49,199 nucleotides of DNA from Herpetosiphonaceae bacterium (lineage in GTDB: Bacteria; Chloroflexota; Chloroflexia; Chloroflexales; Herpetosiphonaceae), in assembly GCA_013538855.1 (NCBI GenBank), contig JABXJS010000277.1:1-49199 (forward strand). The letters run 5' to 3'. Shown in pieces: positions 27,560 to 35,964 of the stretch. The translations under genes and the position numbers were made by a program. The notes under the pieces were generated by a model. That model ran no database searches. It was not told the DNA's origin and worked only from the letters and a program-made list of their open reading frames with translations. Each line of letters opens with the position of its first letter. Position 1 is the first letter of the stretch.

Positions 27560-27994
27560 CGCCCCCTCAGTACGCAGCTAGATCGGCAGGGCCAATCAGT
27601 CGCCATCTTGTTTCGCCCTTGTTTAGTGCCGAACCGCTGCGCCGTGGTGCAGCTGTAACTATGCGGCATCAGCGCCTGACCGTGCTCACGCGCCGCCGTC
27701 TTTTTGGTTGCCTGAACCGCTGCGCTGTGGTTCAGCTGTGGCCATGCGGCACCAGCGCCTGGTCGTGCTCGCGCGCCGCTGCGCCATCGCCCGCGTGCGC
27801 CCGCTCCCTGATGGCCAGCGCCACGCGTTGCGCTGCCCGCGCGCTGATCGATTAGGCCATGATCCAGACACATACCAGCACGAGGCTGACGCTGCGGCAC
27901 CCAGCGGTAGAGTGCGCTAAAGCGCGGGCTAGGCGTGACTGTGGGGCTAATCGGAATGTCACGGCGGGAACGCCAGATCAGTAGCTGGTGAAGA
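27560..27994. other. 435-bp gap between convergent genes with an 83-bp tandem repeat
   Basis: No protein-like frame. The only structure is the tandem repeat at 27627-27785. Confidence 0.5.
27627..27785. repeat. Imperfect 83-bp tandem repeat
   Basis: The unit beginning TGCCGAACCGCTGCGCCGTG (27627) recurs at 27709 with a one-base insertion and scattered changes through GCGGCAYCAGCGCCTG and CGTGCTCRCGCGCCG. It contains GCTGC...GCAGC inverted arms, so each unit may fold. Confidence 0.75.
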
Positions 27995-28738
27995 TCAGGT
28001 CGCTGGTGTCGGTACTGCGCCGACAAGCGCGCCGCGCGGTGCGCGCAGCAGCAGGTAGCCGCCTAAGCCCAAGAACCACAGGTGAATCGTTGTGGTGGTG
28101 ACGGTGATCAGCGGGCCAAGGTCAACCCCAAACAGCTCTACCACCGCCGCCGACAGCCCGGCCCCAGCCAGCAGCCCAAACCAGCCCACCCAGCGCGGCA
28201 GCGCGCCGGAGCGCAGGATGGCGATGCTGACGCAGCCCACCCACAGCGCGGCAAAAAAGCTCACGCCCAGCACCTCGCCAACCATGCCAGCGTAGTCGTT
28301 GAGCAGCTGAAAGACGGTGCTAATGGTGGCGCGCGTCTGGTCGCTGGTGGCAGGATCAACATACTGGGCGGCCAGGCCCGGCATCGCCCCCAGCCAGCGC
28401 ACAATGCCCAGCGTGCGCGCCACCGCCGAGGCGATGCCAAAGCCAGCGGCGATGCGCAGCAGCGGTCCGTAGCTGTCCGAGCGCGCCACCACCCGCACAA
28501 CCAGCAGCGCCGTCGGCCAAAACAAGATCGAGTAGAGCAAGTAGATGAAGTAGCCCATCCGCACCGCGCCCGCCTGGGCGCTGATCAGCGGCAGCACCAT
28601 GCTCGCTGGCTCGCTGAGGCTGGCCGGCCAGTTGATCGCCGCGCCAAGAATAGCCAGCGGCGCAAACATCAGCAGCCCCTGCAGCAGCAGAATCGCGCCG
28701 GTTGTGCGCCACAGTGTGGCTGTGTTAGCTGTATGCAT
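27995..28738 (-). CDS. Integral membrane protein, DUF4386-like
   Basis: 247 aa with about six to seven hydrophobic helices, among them TGAILLLQGLLMFAPLAIL, GYFIYLLYSILFWPTALLVV, VLGVSFFAALWVGCVSIAIL and a final TTTTIHLWFLGLGGYLLL. The pattern and the ILRSGALPRWVGWFGLLAGAG loop match the DUF4386 family, proteins of unknown function frequently found near stress or regulatory genes in Chloroflexota and Actinobacteria. The ATG at 28738 is preferred since AAAGGA lies 8 nt upstream; the alternative ATG at 28747 has no spacing. The neighbouring epimerase gene ends 71 bp upstream on the same strand, so the pair may be co-transcribed. Confidence 0.75.
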   Translation of the reverse strand: MHTANTATLWRTTGAILLLQGLLMFAPLAILGAAINWPASLSEPASMVLPLISAQAGAVRMGYFIYLLYSILFWPTALLVVRVVARSDSYGPLLRIAAGFGIASAVARTLGIVRWLGAMPGLAAQYVDPATSDQTRATISTVFQLLNDYAGMVGEVLGVSFFAALWVGCVSIAILRSGALPRWVGWFGLLAGAGLSAAVVELFGVDLGPLITVTTTTIHLWFLGLGGYLLLRAPRGALVGAVPTPAT

Positions 28739-28809
28739 CGTCCACATCCTTTCTTCCACCGTTGTGCTGAAATGCAAACGAGTATGCGCTACGCCCATTG
28801 GCGTGCCAG

Positions 28810-29769
28810 CTAGTGCGCCGTCACAGCGGCGGCGGCGCTGGTCCGCAGCCACTCCAGGGTAGCCCGAATGCCCACGCGGTACGGTGTGGCGCTGAGGCCA
28901 AAGGCGCGCTCAAACTTCGCGCAGTCGACCACAAAGGGCGCGCTGTACTGATAGGCCATCTCGGCCAGCTCGCGGGCGATCGGCACAGCCAGGCCAGCGA
29001 GGCGCAGCACCCAGGCGGGCAGGCGGCCGATCTTCGGCTGCTGACCAGCCTCGGCGAACATCAGCTGGATAAACTCGCGCTGGGTGATGGCAGGCGCGTG
29101 TGGCAGGTGCCAGACCTGGCCATCGCCAGCCGCACTTGTACCCAGCGTCACCAGCCCGCGCGCCACGTCGTCGATGAAGGCTTGGCTATGCGGCAGGTCA
29201 AGCTGATCAAAGCCCAGCACCCGCTTGCCGCGCTGGGCGCTGCGAAACACGTTGCTGCCAAAGAAGGCCAGGCTCACCTGCGGCCCGTAGTAGTCGGCCG
29301 CGCGCCCAATCACGACGCGCACCGCGCCAGCCTGCTGCGCGGCCAGCAGCTCCTCGGTCATGGCGATGCGCGTCGCACCCTTGCGCCCAGTCGCACGATA
29401 CGGCGTCGACTCGGTCAGCGGCGCGCTGCTGGAGCCGTACATATACAGATTGTCGGCGATCACCAGCTTGGCCTCGGCGGCGGCAGCGGCGGCGGTGACA
29501 TTGCGCCACAGCAGCGGGAACAGGCGCGGCCAGTCGGTGTAGGGCGCGTTGGTGCAGTTGTACACCACGGTCGCGCCAGCGGCGGCGGCGCGGGCGCTGG
29601 CGGCGTCGAATACATCAGCCTGGTACGGCTCAATCAGCGGGCTAGCGCTCGGCGCGGCCTTGCGGCTGACGGCGCGAACGCGCTGGCCACGAGCGACAAG
29701 CTCGCGCACCACAGCGCTGCCAGCGCCGCCGGTCGCACCAAACACAACATGTAGCTCTTGCGTTGTCAT
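28810..29769 (-). CDS. NAD-dependent epimerase/dehydratase (extended SDR)
   Basis: 319 aa. The cofactor motif is HVVFGATGGAGSAVVRELVARG at the N-terminus, followed by the acidic DVFDAAS turn. The active-site region reads LVIADNLYMYGSSSAPLTE where the usual Tyr-x3-Lys is not clearly kept, as in atypical SDRs. It is probably an NAD(P)-binding reductase or epimerase of unknown substrate; NmrA-like sensor function cannot be excluded. The start at 29769 has AAGGAGTATTTC upstream. On the minus strand between the DUF4386-like gene and the nitroreductase, possibly a loose operon. Confidence 0.85.
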   Translation of the reverse strand: MTTQELHVVFGATGGAGSAVVRELVARGQRVRAVSRKAAPSASPLIEPYQADVFDAASARAAAAGATVVYNCTNAPYTDWPRLFPLLWRNVTAAAAAAEAKLVIADNLYMYGSSSAPLTESTPYRATGRKGATRIAMTEELLAAQQAGAVRVVIGRAADYYGPQVSLAFFGSNVFRSAQRGKRVLGFDQLDLPHSQAFIDDVARGLVTLGTSAAGDGQVWHLPHAPAITQREFIQLMFAEAGQQPKIGRLPAWVLRLAGLAVPIARELAEMAYQYSAPFVVDCAKFERAFGLSATPYRVGIRATLEWLRTSAAAAVTAH

Positions 29770-29894
29770 GAAATACTCCTTGTGTGAATGTTGATCGATC
29801 TCGTGCATAGCTCGGCAGGGCCGCCTGCGCTCGTCTGGGACGGCAATGCGTGGCGCAAACATGTTGGTCGGCGCTGGGGTGGCCGCTGCGGTGC

Positions 29895-31109
29895 CTAGCT
29901 CAGCAGCACATCTTCGACTGGACGGCGTGCGCTCGGCAGCGGCTGCGCGGTGGGATAGCCAAGCCGGAAGGCGAACGTTGGCTGCCAGTCGGCCGCAGCT
30001 GTCAGCGTGGTCAGCAGCTGCTCCGTGGCGGGAGCTTGGCCCAGCTGGCGCTCACGGTCCACCATCTCCGGCAGCTGGTTGATCGGCTGCATCGCCAGCG
30101 CCTGCGTTGTGGCCCAGAGATGCATGCGCTGCCAGAGCTGACCGGCCTGCAGCGCCTGCGCTCGGTCGTAGCGCCCTCGCACAGCGATCAGGCCCAGCGC
30201 GGCAGAGGTGGGCACGTTGGCCCGTGTTCCATCCAGCCAGCCTGAGTCAAGCGTGCGCTCGGAGGGCGGGAACAGCTTGCCAAGCGCACGCAGATATGTG
30301 GGCACGCCGGCGGTGTCAATGTAGGGGCCGTCTTTGTCACGCTGTAGCTCCTGCCAGGAGCGGTTAAACCAGGCGTGGCTATCGTGCGACATCGTCGCAT
30401 CGGCGATGATTTGCTCGGTGGCCTTGACCGTGGCATCAACCAGCAGCTGAAAGGCGGGCGTATCGCGGCGAAATACAAACACACGCATATCAGCGCTTGT
30501 GCCGAGCGCAAGCAGCGCCTGCTCCGTCGCGGCATCCAGCGTGCGATCCTGCGCATAGGCGTAGCGATCGGTGTGGCGCTTGGCGATCACCTCGTACAGT
30601 GGCGTGGACTGTGGCTGGCGCGGCGCAAGGGTCAGCGTGGCGACAGGGCTAGGCGTGGCGCTAGCAGCCGGGCCGGTCAGCGTGCCAGCAGGCAGATCAA
30701 GCTGCACAGCGTAGCCCTCGGCCTGTGCCGCCAGCAGCATGTTCTCCAGCGCACAGCCCAGGCCAATATGCATCTCGCGCAGGTAGGGGTCCATCGCGCC
30801 AAGCTGGCGCGCCGTATCGGCGTACAGCTCGATCTGGGTCGCGCTGACGCGAAACAGCCAGGGCTGCGTGTTGTGCGGGTTGGCGGCCAAGATGCCAGCG
30901 CGCACTAACTCTAGCGGCCCGCGCTGGGTATCGCTGCGCCAGGTATCCCAGGCGCGGTAGGCCGGACCGCTGGCGGCGCTAAAGACGCCTTGATCGGCGG
31001 CGCGATAGACGCCACCGCCAGCGACAAGCACCAGCGTGGCCGCTGCGCCACGCAGAAACGAGCGGCGGCTGAGCTGGCGTGCTTGCGGCGGATTAGCGTT
31101 GCTCTGCAT
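29895..31109 (-). CDS. Tat-exported nitroreductase-family protein (Acg-like)
   Basis: 404 aa. A twin-arginine signal SRRSFLRGAAATLVLVAGGG spans about 14-33. The FMN-binding nitroreductase signature AANPHNTQPWLF (about 73-84) and the closing GYPTAQPLPSARRPVEDVL are those of the Acg/mycobacterial-type nitroreductase subgroup, which is often linked to redox stress. RHTDRYAYAQDRTLD is the second conserved segment. It would act outside the membrane on an unknown electron acceptor, or bind and sequester flavin. AAAGGAGGCACCCA precedes the ATG at 31109, confirming the start. It diverges from the beta-helix gene with 214 bp between starts. Confidence 0.87.
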   Translation of the reverse strand: MQSNANPPQARQLSRRSFLRGAAATLVLVAGGGVYRAADQGVFSAASGPAYRAWDTWRSDTQRGPLELVRAGILAANPHNTQPWLFRVSATQIELYADTARQLGAMDPYLREMHIGLGCALENMLLAAQAEGYAVQLDLPAGTLTGPAASATPSPVATLTLAPRQPQSTPLYEVIAKRHTDRYAYAQDRTLDAATEQALLALGTSADMRVFVFRRDTPAFQLLVDATVKATEQIIADATMSHDSHAWFNRSWQELQRDKDGPYIDTAGVPTYLRALGKLFPPSERTLDSGWLDGTRANVPTSAALGLIAVRGRYDRAQALQAGQLWQRMHLWATTQALAMQPINQLPEMVDRERQLGQAPATEQLLTTLTAAADWQPTFAFRLGYPTAQPLPSARRPVEDVLLS

Positions 31110-31323
31110 TGGGTGCCTCCTTTCGATGGCTCAAATATAGCGATTGAGCACCGGCGACAAGCACCCCTAGTTGTGGGGTTTAGGTAGGGGGTTGATGGAG
31201 GAGCGCGCTAGAGCGATCAGCGCGCCGCATAGCCCCGGTTCTAGACTATAATCGTTCGCAGCAGCGGTCACACCGCCGCCACTAAGGCTGTGTTAGGGCC
31301 TGAAACACACAAGGAGAGTCTCC

Positions 31324-32688
31324 ATGCGCGACTCACGCACCTGGATGCAGGTGATCGCAATCATCGTGCTGCTTAGCACGCTCGCGCCGCAGCCAGCCCA
31401 CGCTGCGCCCGCCACCTACTACGTGAGCGAAAACGGCTCCGACAGCGCCAACGACGGCCTGACGCCCACAACGCCCTTCAAGACATTGCAGAAAGCCGCC
31501 GATCTGACCATGCCTGGCGATACCGTCTACGTGCTGAGCGGCACCTACACGCCGAGCTACGACGGCAGCAACATCCTCACGATCACGCGCTCGGGCACGG
31601 CCAGCGCGCCGATCACCTATGCGGCCTATCCTGGCGCGACGCCGCGCCTGCATGTGCCACGCGCCCGCAAAAGCTGGAATCACATCTCAGTGTTCGGGGC
31701 CAGCTATATCACCATCGACGGGCTGACCTTGGAGGGCGACAACGCCAACATCACCTATGCCGAAGCCTATGCCGCCCGCGACGCGATCATGCCTGAGTTC
31801 AACACCAACGGCATCTTTATCAGCCCCAACACCAGCAGCGGCGCGCGCCCGCACCACATCACCGTGCGCAATCTGCACGTGTCCAACATGCCCGGCTGCG
31901 GCATCTGCACCAGCTTCGCCGACTACGTCACCATCGAGGACAATGTGGTGCACGCAACATCGTGGTACACCGTCTACGCCACCAGCGGCATCTCGATCTT
32001 CCACTCGTACAACTCCGACAGCGCGACCGGCTACAAAAATTTCGTGCGCCGCAATCGCTCCTACGACAATGAGACCTACATTCCATGGAAAGCAACTGGC
32101 GACATCTCGGACGGCAACGGCATCATCATCGACGACAACAAGCAAACGCAGGTGCAGGATGGCGCGCCGTACCTCGGGCGCACGCTGGTGGAAAACAACA
32201 TCGTCTACACCAACGGTGGCTCAGGCATCCACGCCTATTCCAGCGCGCACGTTGACATTATCAACAACAGCGCCTATCAAAACTCGCATAGCCCTGATCT
32301 GGAGTACGCCAATATTTTCGCCAGCAGCAGCGACGATGTGCGCATCCTCAACAACATCGCGGTGGCTCGCGCTGGCGAGCCGACCAACGTTGACTCAGGC
32401 AACAGCAACGTCACCTACGACTACAACATCTACTACAACGGCGCTGTCCCCGCAGTCGTCGGCGCACATGATCGCAGCATCAACCCGCTGTTCGTCAATC
32501 CTAGCATCGGCGACCTGCGCCTCAGCCCGCTCTCGCCAGCCATCGACAGCGGCAGCAGCAACTACGCACCAAGCGCCGACATCAGCGGCATCGCCCGGCC
32601 ACAGGGCGCAGCGGTAGATCGGGGAGCCTACGAGTACCCGCTCACCGCGATTGTGCTGCTGCCAGCGCTCCAGCGCAGCGCGCCGTAG
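31324..32688 (+). CDS. Secreted right-handed beta-helix protein (pectate-lyase-like fold)
   Basis: 454 aa. Signal peptide at 1-27 ending in PAHA. The opening YYVSENGSDSANDGLTPTTPFKTLQKAADLTMPGDTVYV and SGTASAPITYAAYPGATPRL is the typical N-terminus of PL9-like and related parallel beta-helix enzymes. Repeated N-rich turns (ITVRNLHVSN, VTIEDNVVHA, TLVENNIVYTN, VDIINNSAYQN, VRILNNIAVA) form the coils. It likely binds or cleaves an acidic polysaccharide; the catalytic residues could not be located with certainty. It ends VLLPALQRSAP, another LP-plus-basic tail. A TATAAT box is at 31247-31252 but no good -35 accompanies it. Convergent with the LuxR regulator. Confidence 0.87.
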   Translation: MRDSRTWMQVIAIIVLLSTLAPQPAHAAPATYYVSENGSDSANDGLTPTTPFKTLQKAADLTMPGDTVYVLSGTYTPSYDGSNILTITRSGTASAPITYAAYPGATPRLHVPRARKSWNHISVFGASYITIDGLTLEGDNANITYAEAYAARDAIMPEFNTNGIFISPNTSSGARPHHITVRNLHVSNMPGCGICTSFADYVTIEDNVVHATSWYTVYATSGISIFHSYNSDSATGYKNFVRRNRSYDNETYIPWKATGDISDGNGIIIDDNKQTQVQDGAPYLGRTLVENNIVYTNGGSGIHAYSSAHVDIINNSAYQNSHSPDLEYANIFASSSDDVRILNNIAVARAGEPTNVDSGNSNVTYDYNIYYNGAVPAVVGAHDRSINPLFVNPSIGDLRLSPLSPAIDSGSSNYAPSADISGIARPQGAAVDRGAYEYPLTAIVLLPALQRSAP

Positions 32689-32700
32689 TCCACCGCCCGC

Positions 32701-32951
32701 CAGCAAACCCAGCGCCCGCCCGCGCTCGATGGCTGCGTGGCGGCGGTCACGCCGAGCTTGCTGTAGAGATTTTTGATATACGTGCGCACGGTGCTTGGCG
32801 CGATCACCTCTAGCAGCGCTGTCGCTGCTGTCGATGGCCGCGCGCTCTGTGCTTGACGCGCACCGGTGGCGCTAGCCCGCACCTGCTTGCTGGCGGCATG
32901 GTGGTGGTGTGGATGGCTGCGCGCTCTGTGCTTGGCGCGACGTGCCAGCAT
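32701..32951 (-). pseudogene. Duplicated 3' fragment of the LuxR regulator
   Basis: Bases 32701-32808 repeat the end of the LuxR gene (32963-33071) with about 96% identity, including the codons for APSTVRTYIKNLYSKL, the recognition helix. A one-base deletion afterwards shifts the frame so the native ending is lost. Upstream of the copy a second short repeat (GATGGCYGCGCGCTCTGTGC at 32833 and 32922) indicates further local duplication. It has no start of its own and is most likely debris from a slippage or recombination event. Confidence 0.8.
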
Positions 32952-32959
32952 CCGCCGTG

Positions 32960-35707
32960 CTACAGCAAACCCAGCGCCCGCCCGCGCTCGATGGCTGCGT
33001 GGCGGCGGTTCACACTGAGCTTGCTGTAGAGATTTTTGATATACGTGCGCACGGTGCTTGGCGCGATCACCAGCTGTTGTGCAATCTCGGTGCTGTTGAG
33101 GCCAGCGGCCAGCAGGCGCAGGATCTGCTGCTCACGCTCGGTGAGCTGCTCGACCAGCTCGCTCGCTGCTGGGTTATCATCTGACCGCGCTAGCTCCGGC
33201 GCGGCGAGCAGCGCTTGAATGTGGGCGGCATGCGGCGAGCGTGGCAGCGCGGCAAGCAGCAGCGGGCCAACGGCTGGCGCATACTCAAGCCAGACCCGCT
33301 CAAGCTGGCAGGGTGCGGTCAGCGCTAGCGCGCGCTCGAGCGCTGCCTGGCTTTGCAGCGGCTGACTCTGCGCAGCGGCGGCGAGCGCCTGGAGGATGGC
33401 GGCCTGCGCTGCCACCACAACGTGCTGAAAGTGCTGCGCCGCAGTGCCCAGCCACTCCAGCAGCGCCGCCGCCGCCGCCCACTGGCCCTGAAGGATGTGC
33501 AGCTGGGCCACCAGCGGATAGAGCGCCTGCTGCTGAATAAAGAACGGGTAGCTCGCTGCGGATGTCGGCGGCTGGGATTGATAGGCGTCGAAGGCGACGC
33601 CACACTGGCGCAGCGCCGATTCGGCCAGATCAAGCTGGTGCTGGCGCAGCGCAAGCTGGGCGCGGGCGATCCACAGGTTAAATCCTTGCAGCTGGAGGCC
33701 CGCATTGGCGCTGACCACGGCGTCGGCGCGCTCAATCCACTGCGCAGCCTGCTCAAACTGCGCGGTGTAGGTGGCCTTACGCGCCTGCAGCAGCGCGATC
33801 CACAGCTGCATATCAACAATGCCGCCCTGCTGCGCCAGCGCCTCGGCCTGCGTCAGATACTCCGCAGTCTGCGCGAGCTTATTCCAGCGATAGTGAATCC
33901 AGGCGAGGTTGATCAGCGGATAGACCGCTGGCGGCAGCAGCTCGCCGCTCAGCGGATGGCGACTGACAGTCAGCGCCTGCTGATAGATCGCCACCGCCTC
34001 ATCGAGCACGCCGATCTCGGTGAGCACGGTGCCGTGCATGCTGCGCGCGGTGACGGCGATGTGATTATTGCCGGACTGGACAGCGTAGTCGCCTGCCTGC
34101 TGCAGCGCCAAGCGAGCCGCCGCTAGCTCGCCGCGCTGACTATGGATCGTACCCATCAGGAAGGTCAGTGGCGCATGGAGCCACGTGGTGTGCGGCGGCA
34201 GCAGGGCCTGGGCGGCGTGCGCCAGCTCCAGCGCATGCGCGGTGGCCCCCTCGGCCTGGGCGATGCCAGCACGCTGGGCCAGCAGCTGCGCCTCCAGCTC
34301 GGCCTGGCCAAGCGTAAAACCCTCGCGCTGGAGCTGAAGCGGCGCAAACGTCGGCAGCAGCGCCGTCGCCGCCACAACAAAGGCGCGCGCCCGCAGCGGC
34401 TGTTGGCTAACGATATAGCCCCAGGCGCACAGGCAGCAGGCCCAGGCGCGCTGGCGCAGCAGCGGCTCTGGCAGACGCTCGATCCAGGCTAGCAGCGTAC
34501 CAACAAAGCCGTTGCCAAGTAAAAACAGGCCGTGCTGCTCCAGCAGCTCGCAGGCGCGCTCGTCGGCAGCGACAGCCAGCGCATAGCTCATAGCCTCGTC
34601 GAGCGAGTCGTGCTGCTCGAACCAGCGGCTGGCGCGCAGATGCAGCGCTGTCCACAGGTCGGGATAGGTGCGGCGCAGCTGCGCACGCAGCAGGTCGGCG
34701 AACAGGTGGTGGTAGCGATACCACGCGCGCTGTTTATCCAGCGCAATCACAAACAGATTGGCGGCGTCAAGCTGCTCGATCTGCTGCTGACAGTCGAAGG
34801 CGCTCAGGTGTCGGCCTAGCTCAGCCAGCGGCGGCAGGTCCGCCAGCAGCGCCGCGCATAGCTCCGCCGTAAAGCGCTGGCACACGGCAGTGAGCAGCAG
34901 AAACAGCCGCGTCGGCGGCGACTGCTGGCGCAGCACCTCCTCGACCAGATAGTCGGCGATCAGGCGGTCGCTGCCGCTGAAGCTGGCGATCAGCTGCTCG
35001 CGCTCGACCTCATCGCGCAGCGAGAGCGCGGCCAGCTGAAGTCCGGCGATCCAGCCCTCGGTGCGCTGCGCCAGCACAGCGATGCCCGCCTGCGACAGCG
35101 GCAGCTGCATCATCTCGGTTAAGAAGTGCGCCGTCTCGACGCTGGTGCAGCGCAGATCGTCGGCGCGCAGCTCGCGCAGCTGATCACGCACCCGCCAGCG
35201 GGCCAGCGGGAACGGCGGATCGTGGCGCGTGGTGATGATCACGCGCAGCTGCGGCGGAGCATGGTCGATCAGCCAAATCAGCGCGGCGTGGATCGAGGTG
35301 TGCGTGATCACGTGATAATCGTCGAGCACCAGCAGCAGCGGCTGGTTCCACGCTGCGACATCGTTGATCAGTGTGCTGACGAGCGCTGGCGGGTCGAGCG
35401 GCTGACCGCTGCTGAGCAGCGCCTGCGCCGCCTGGCCCAGCGTTGGCTCCACCGACTGCAGCGCGGCCACCACGTAGCGCAGAAAGGTGTCCGGCTGATC
35501 GTCACGGGCATCGAGCGCCAGCCAGGCCGCTGGAGCCGCCTGGCGCTCCAGCCAAGCGGCCACCAGACTCGTCTTGCCAAAGCCCGGCGGCGCGGCGATA
35601 AGCGTCAGCGTGGCCGGAGCGGCCAGCCGCTCCTCCAGCCGGGCGCGGGCCAAAAATCGGCGGGGCTGGCGCGGTTGAAACAGCTTGGTCTGCAGCAGTT
35701 CGGTCAT
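32960..35707 (-). CDS. MalT-like LuxR-family ATPase regulator (LAL)
   Basis: 915 aa. Walker A is APPGFGKTSLVAAWLERQ (about 38-55), Walker B LLLVLDDYHVI (about 120-130), followed by the sensor segment LRVIITTRHDPPFPLARWR, as in MalT. Residues about 420-830 are TPR-like helical repeats that bind inducer or partner proteins. The C-terminal HTH is LTEREQQILRLLAAGLNSTEIAQQLVIAPSTVRTYIKNLYSKL. MalT-type activators multimerise on ATP and ligand and bind direct repeats upstream of promoters. The divergent amidinotransferase promoter, 258 bp away, carries such repeats, so it is the likely target. Its ribosome site (GAGCACC) is weak. Confidence 0.92.
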   Translation of the reverse strand: MTELLQTKLFQPRQPRRFLARARLEERLAAPATLTLIAAPPGFGKTSLVAAWLERQAAPAAWLALDARDDQPDTFLRYVVAALQSVEPTLGQAAQALLSSGQPLDPPALVSTLINDVAAWNQPLLLVLDDYHVITHTSIHAALIWLIDHAPPQLRVIITTRHDPPFPLARWRVRDQLRELRADDLRCTSVETAHFLTEMMQLPLSQAGIAVLAQRTEGWIAGLQLAALSLRDEVEREQLIASFSGSDRLIADYLVEEVLRQQSPPTRLFLLLTAVCQRFTAELCAALLADLPPLAELGRHLSAFDCQQQIEQLDAANLFVIALDKQRAWYRYHHLFADLLRAQLRRTYPDLWTALHLRASRWFEQHDSLDEAMSYALAVAADERACELLEQHGLFLLGNGFVGTLLAWIERLPEPLLRQRAWACCLCAWGYIVSQQPLRARAFVVAATALLPTFAPLQLQREGFTLGQAELEAQLLAQRAGIAQAEGATAHALELAHAAQALLPPHTTWLHAPLTFLMGTIHSQRGELAAARLALQQAGDYAVQSGNNHIAVTARSMHGTVLTEIGVLDEAVAIYQQALTVSRHPLSGELLPPAVYPLINLAWIHYRWNKLAQTAEYLTQAEALAQQGGIVDMQLWIALLQARKATYTAQFEQAAQWIERADAVVSANAGLQLQGFNLWIARAQLALRQHQLDLAESALRQCGVAFDAYQSQPPTSAASYPFFIQQQALYPLVAQLHILQGQWAAAAALLEWLGTAAQHFQHVVVAAQAAILQALAAAAQSQPLQSQAALERALALTAPCQLERVWLEYAPAVGPLLLAALPRSPHAAHIQALLAAPELARSDDNPAASELVEQLTEREQQILRLLAAGLNSTEIAQQLVIAPSTVRTYIKNLYSKLSVNRRHAAIERGRALGLL

Positions 35708-35848
35708 GCGGTGCTCGCTTCAGGCGGGGGAGGCCGGGCGGATACGTGGTACCACTATAGCATGGCTCACCTGCTGGCGCTGCGAAGATCGACGGCAGCA
35801 CAACACCCGGCTCCTAGCAGCAAGCTGGCACTCATTCGGCAGCGCTGT

Positions 35849-35903
35849 GTACACAAGTCGTACACAAGTCGCTCTTGTAGAGCGGGTTGAAGTAGGGTAT
35901 AGT
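35849..35903 (+). promoter_or_regulatory. Amidinotransferase promoter with two tandem 11-bp boxes
   Basis: GTACACAAGTC occurs twice head to tail (35849-35859, 35860-35870). Five bases later come TTGTAG (35875-35880), a 17-bp spacer and TATAGT (35898-35903). Directly repeated boxes abutting a -35 are the layout used by MalT-type activators. The divergent MalT-like gene is the natural candidate. Confidence 0.6.
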
Positions 35904-35964
35904 AGATCTATCAACTTGCCATAAAAGTCCATACGCTGGTGCAGCGCGCACGGAGGAGGTAGCC

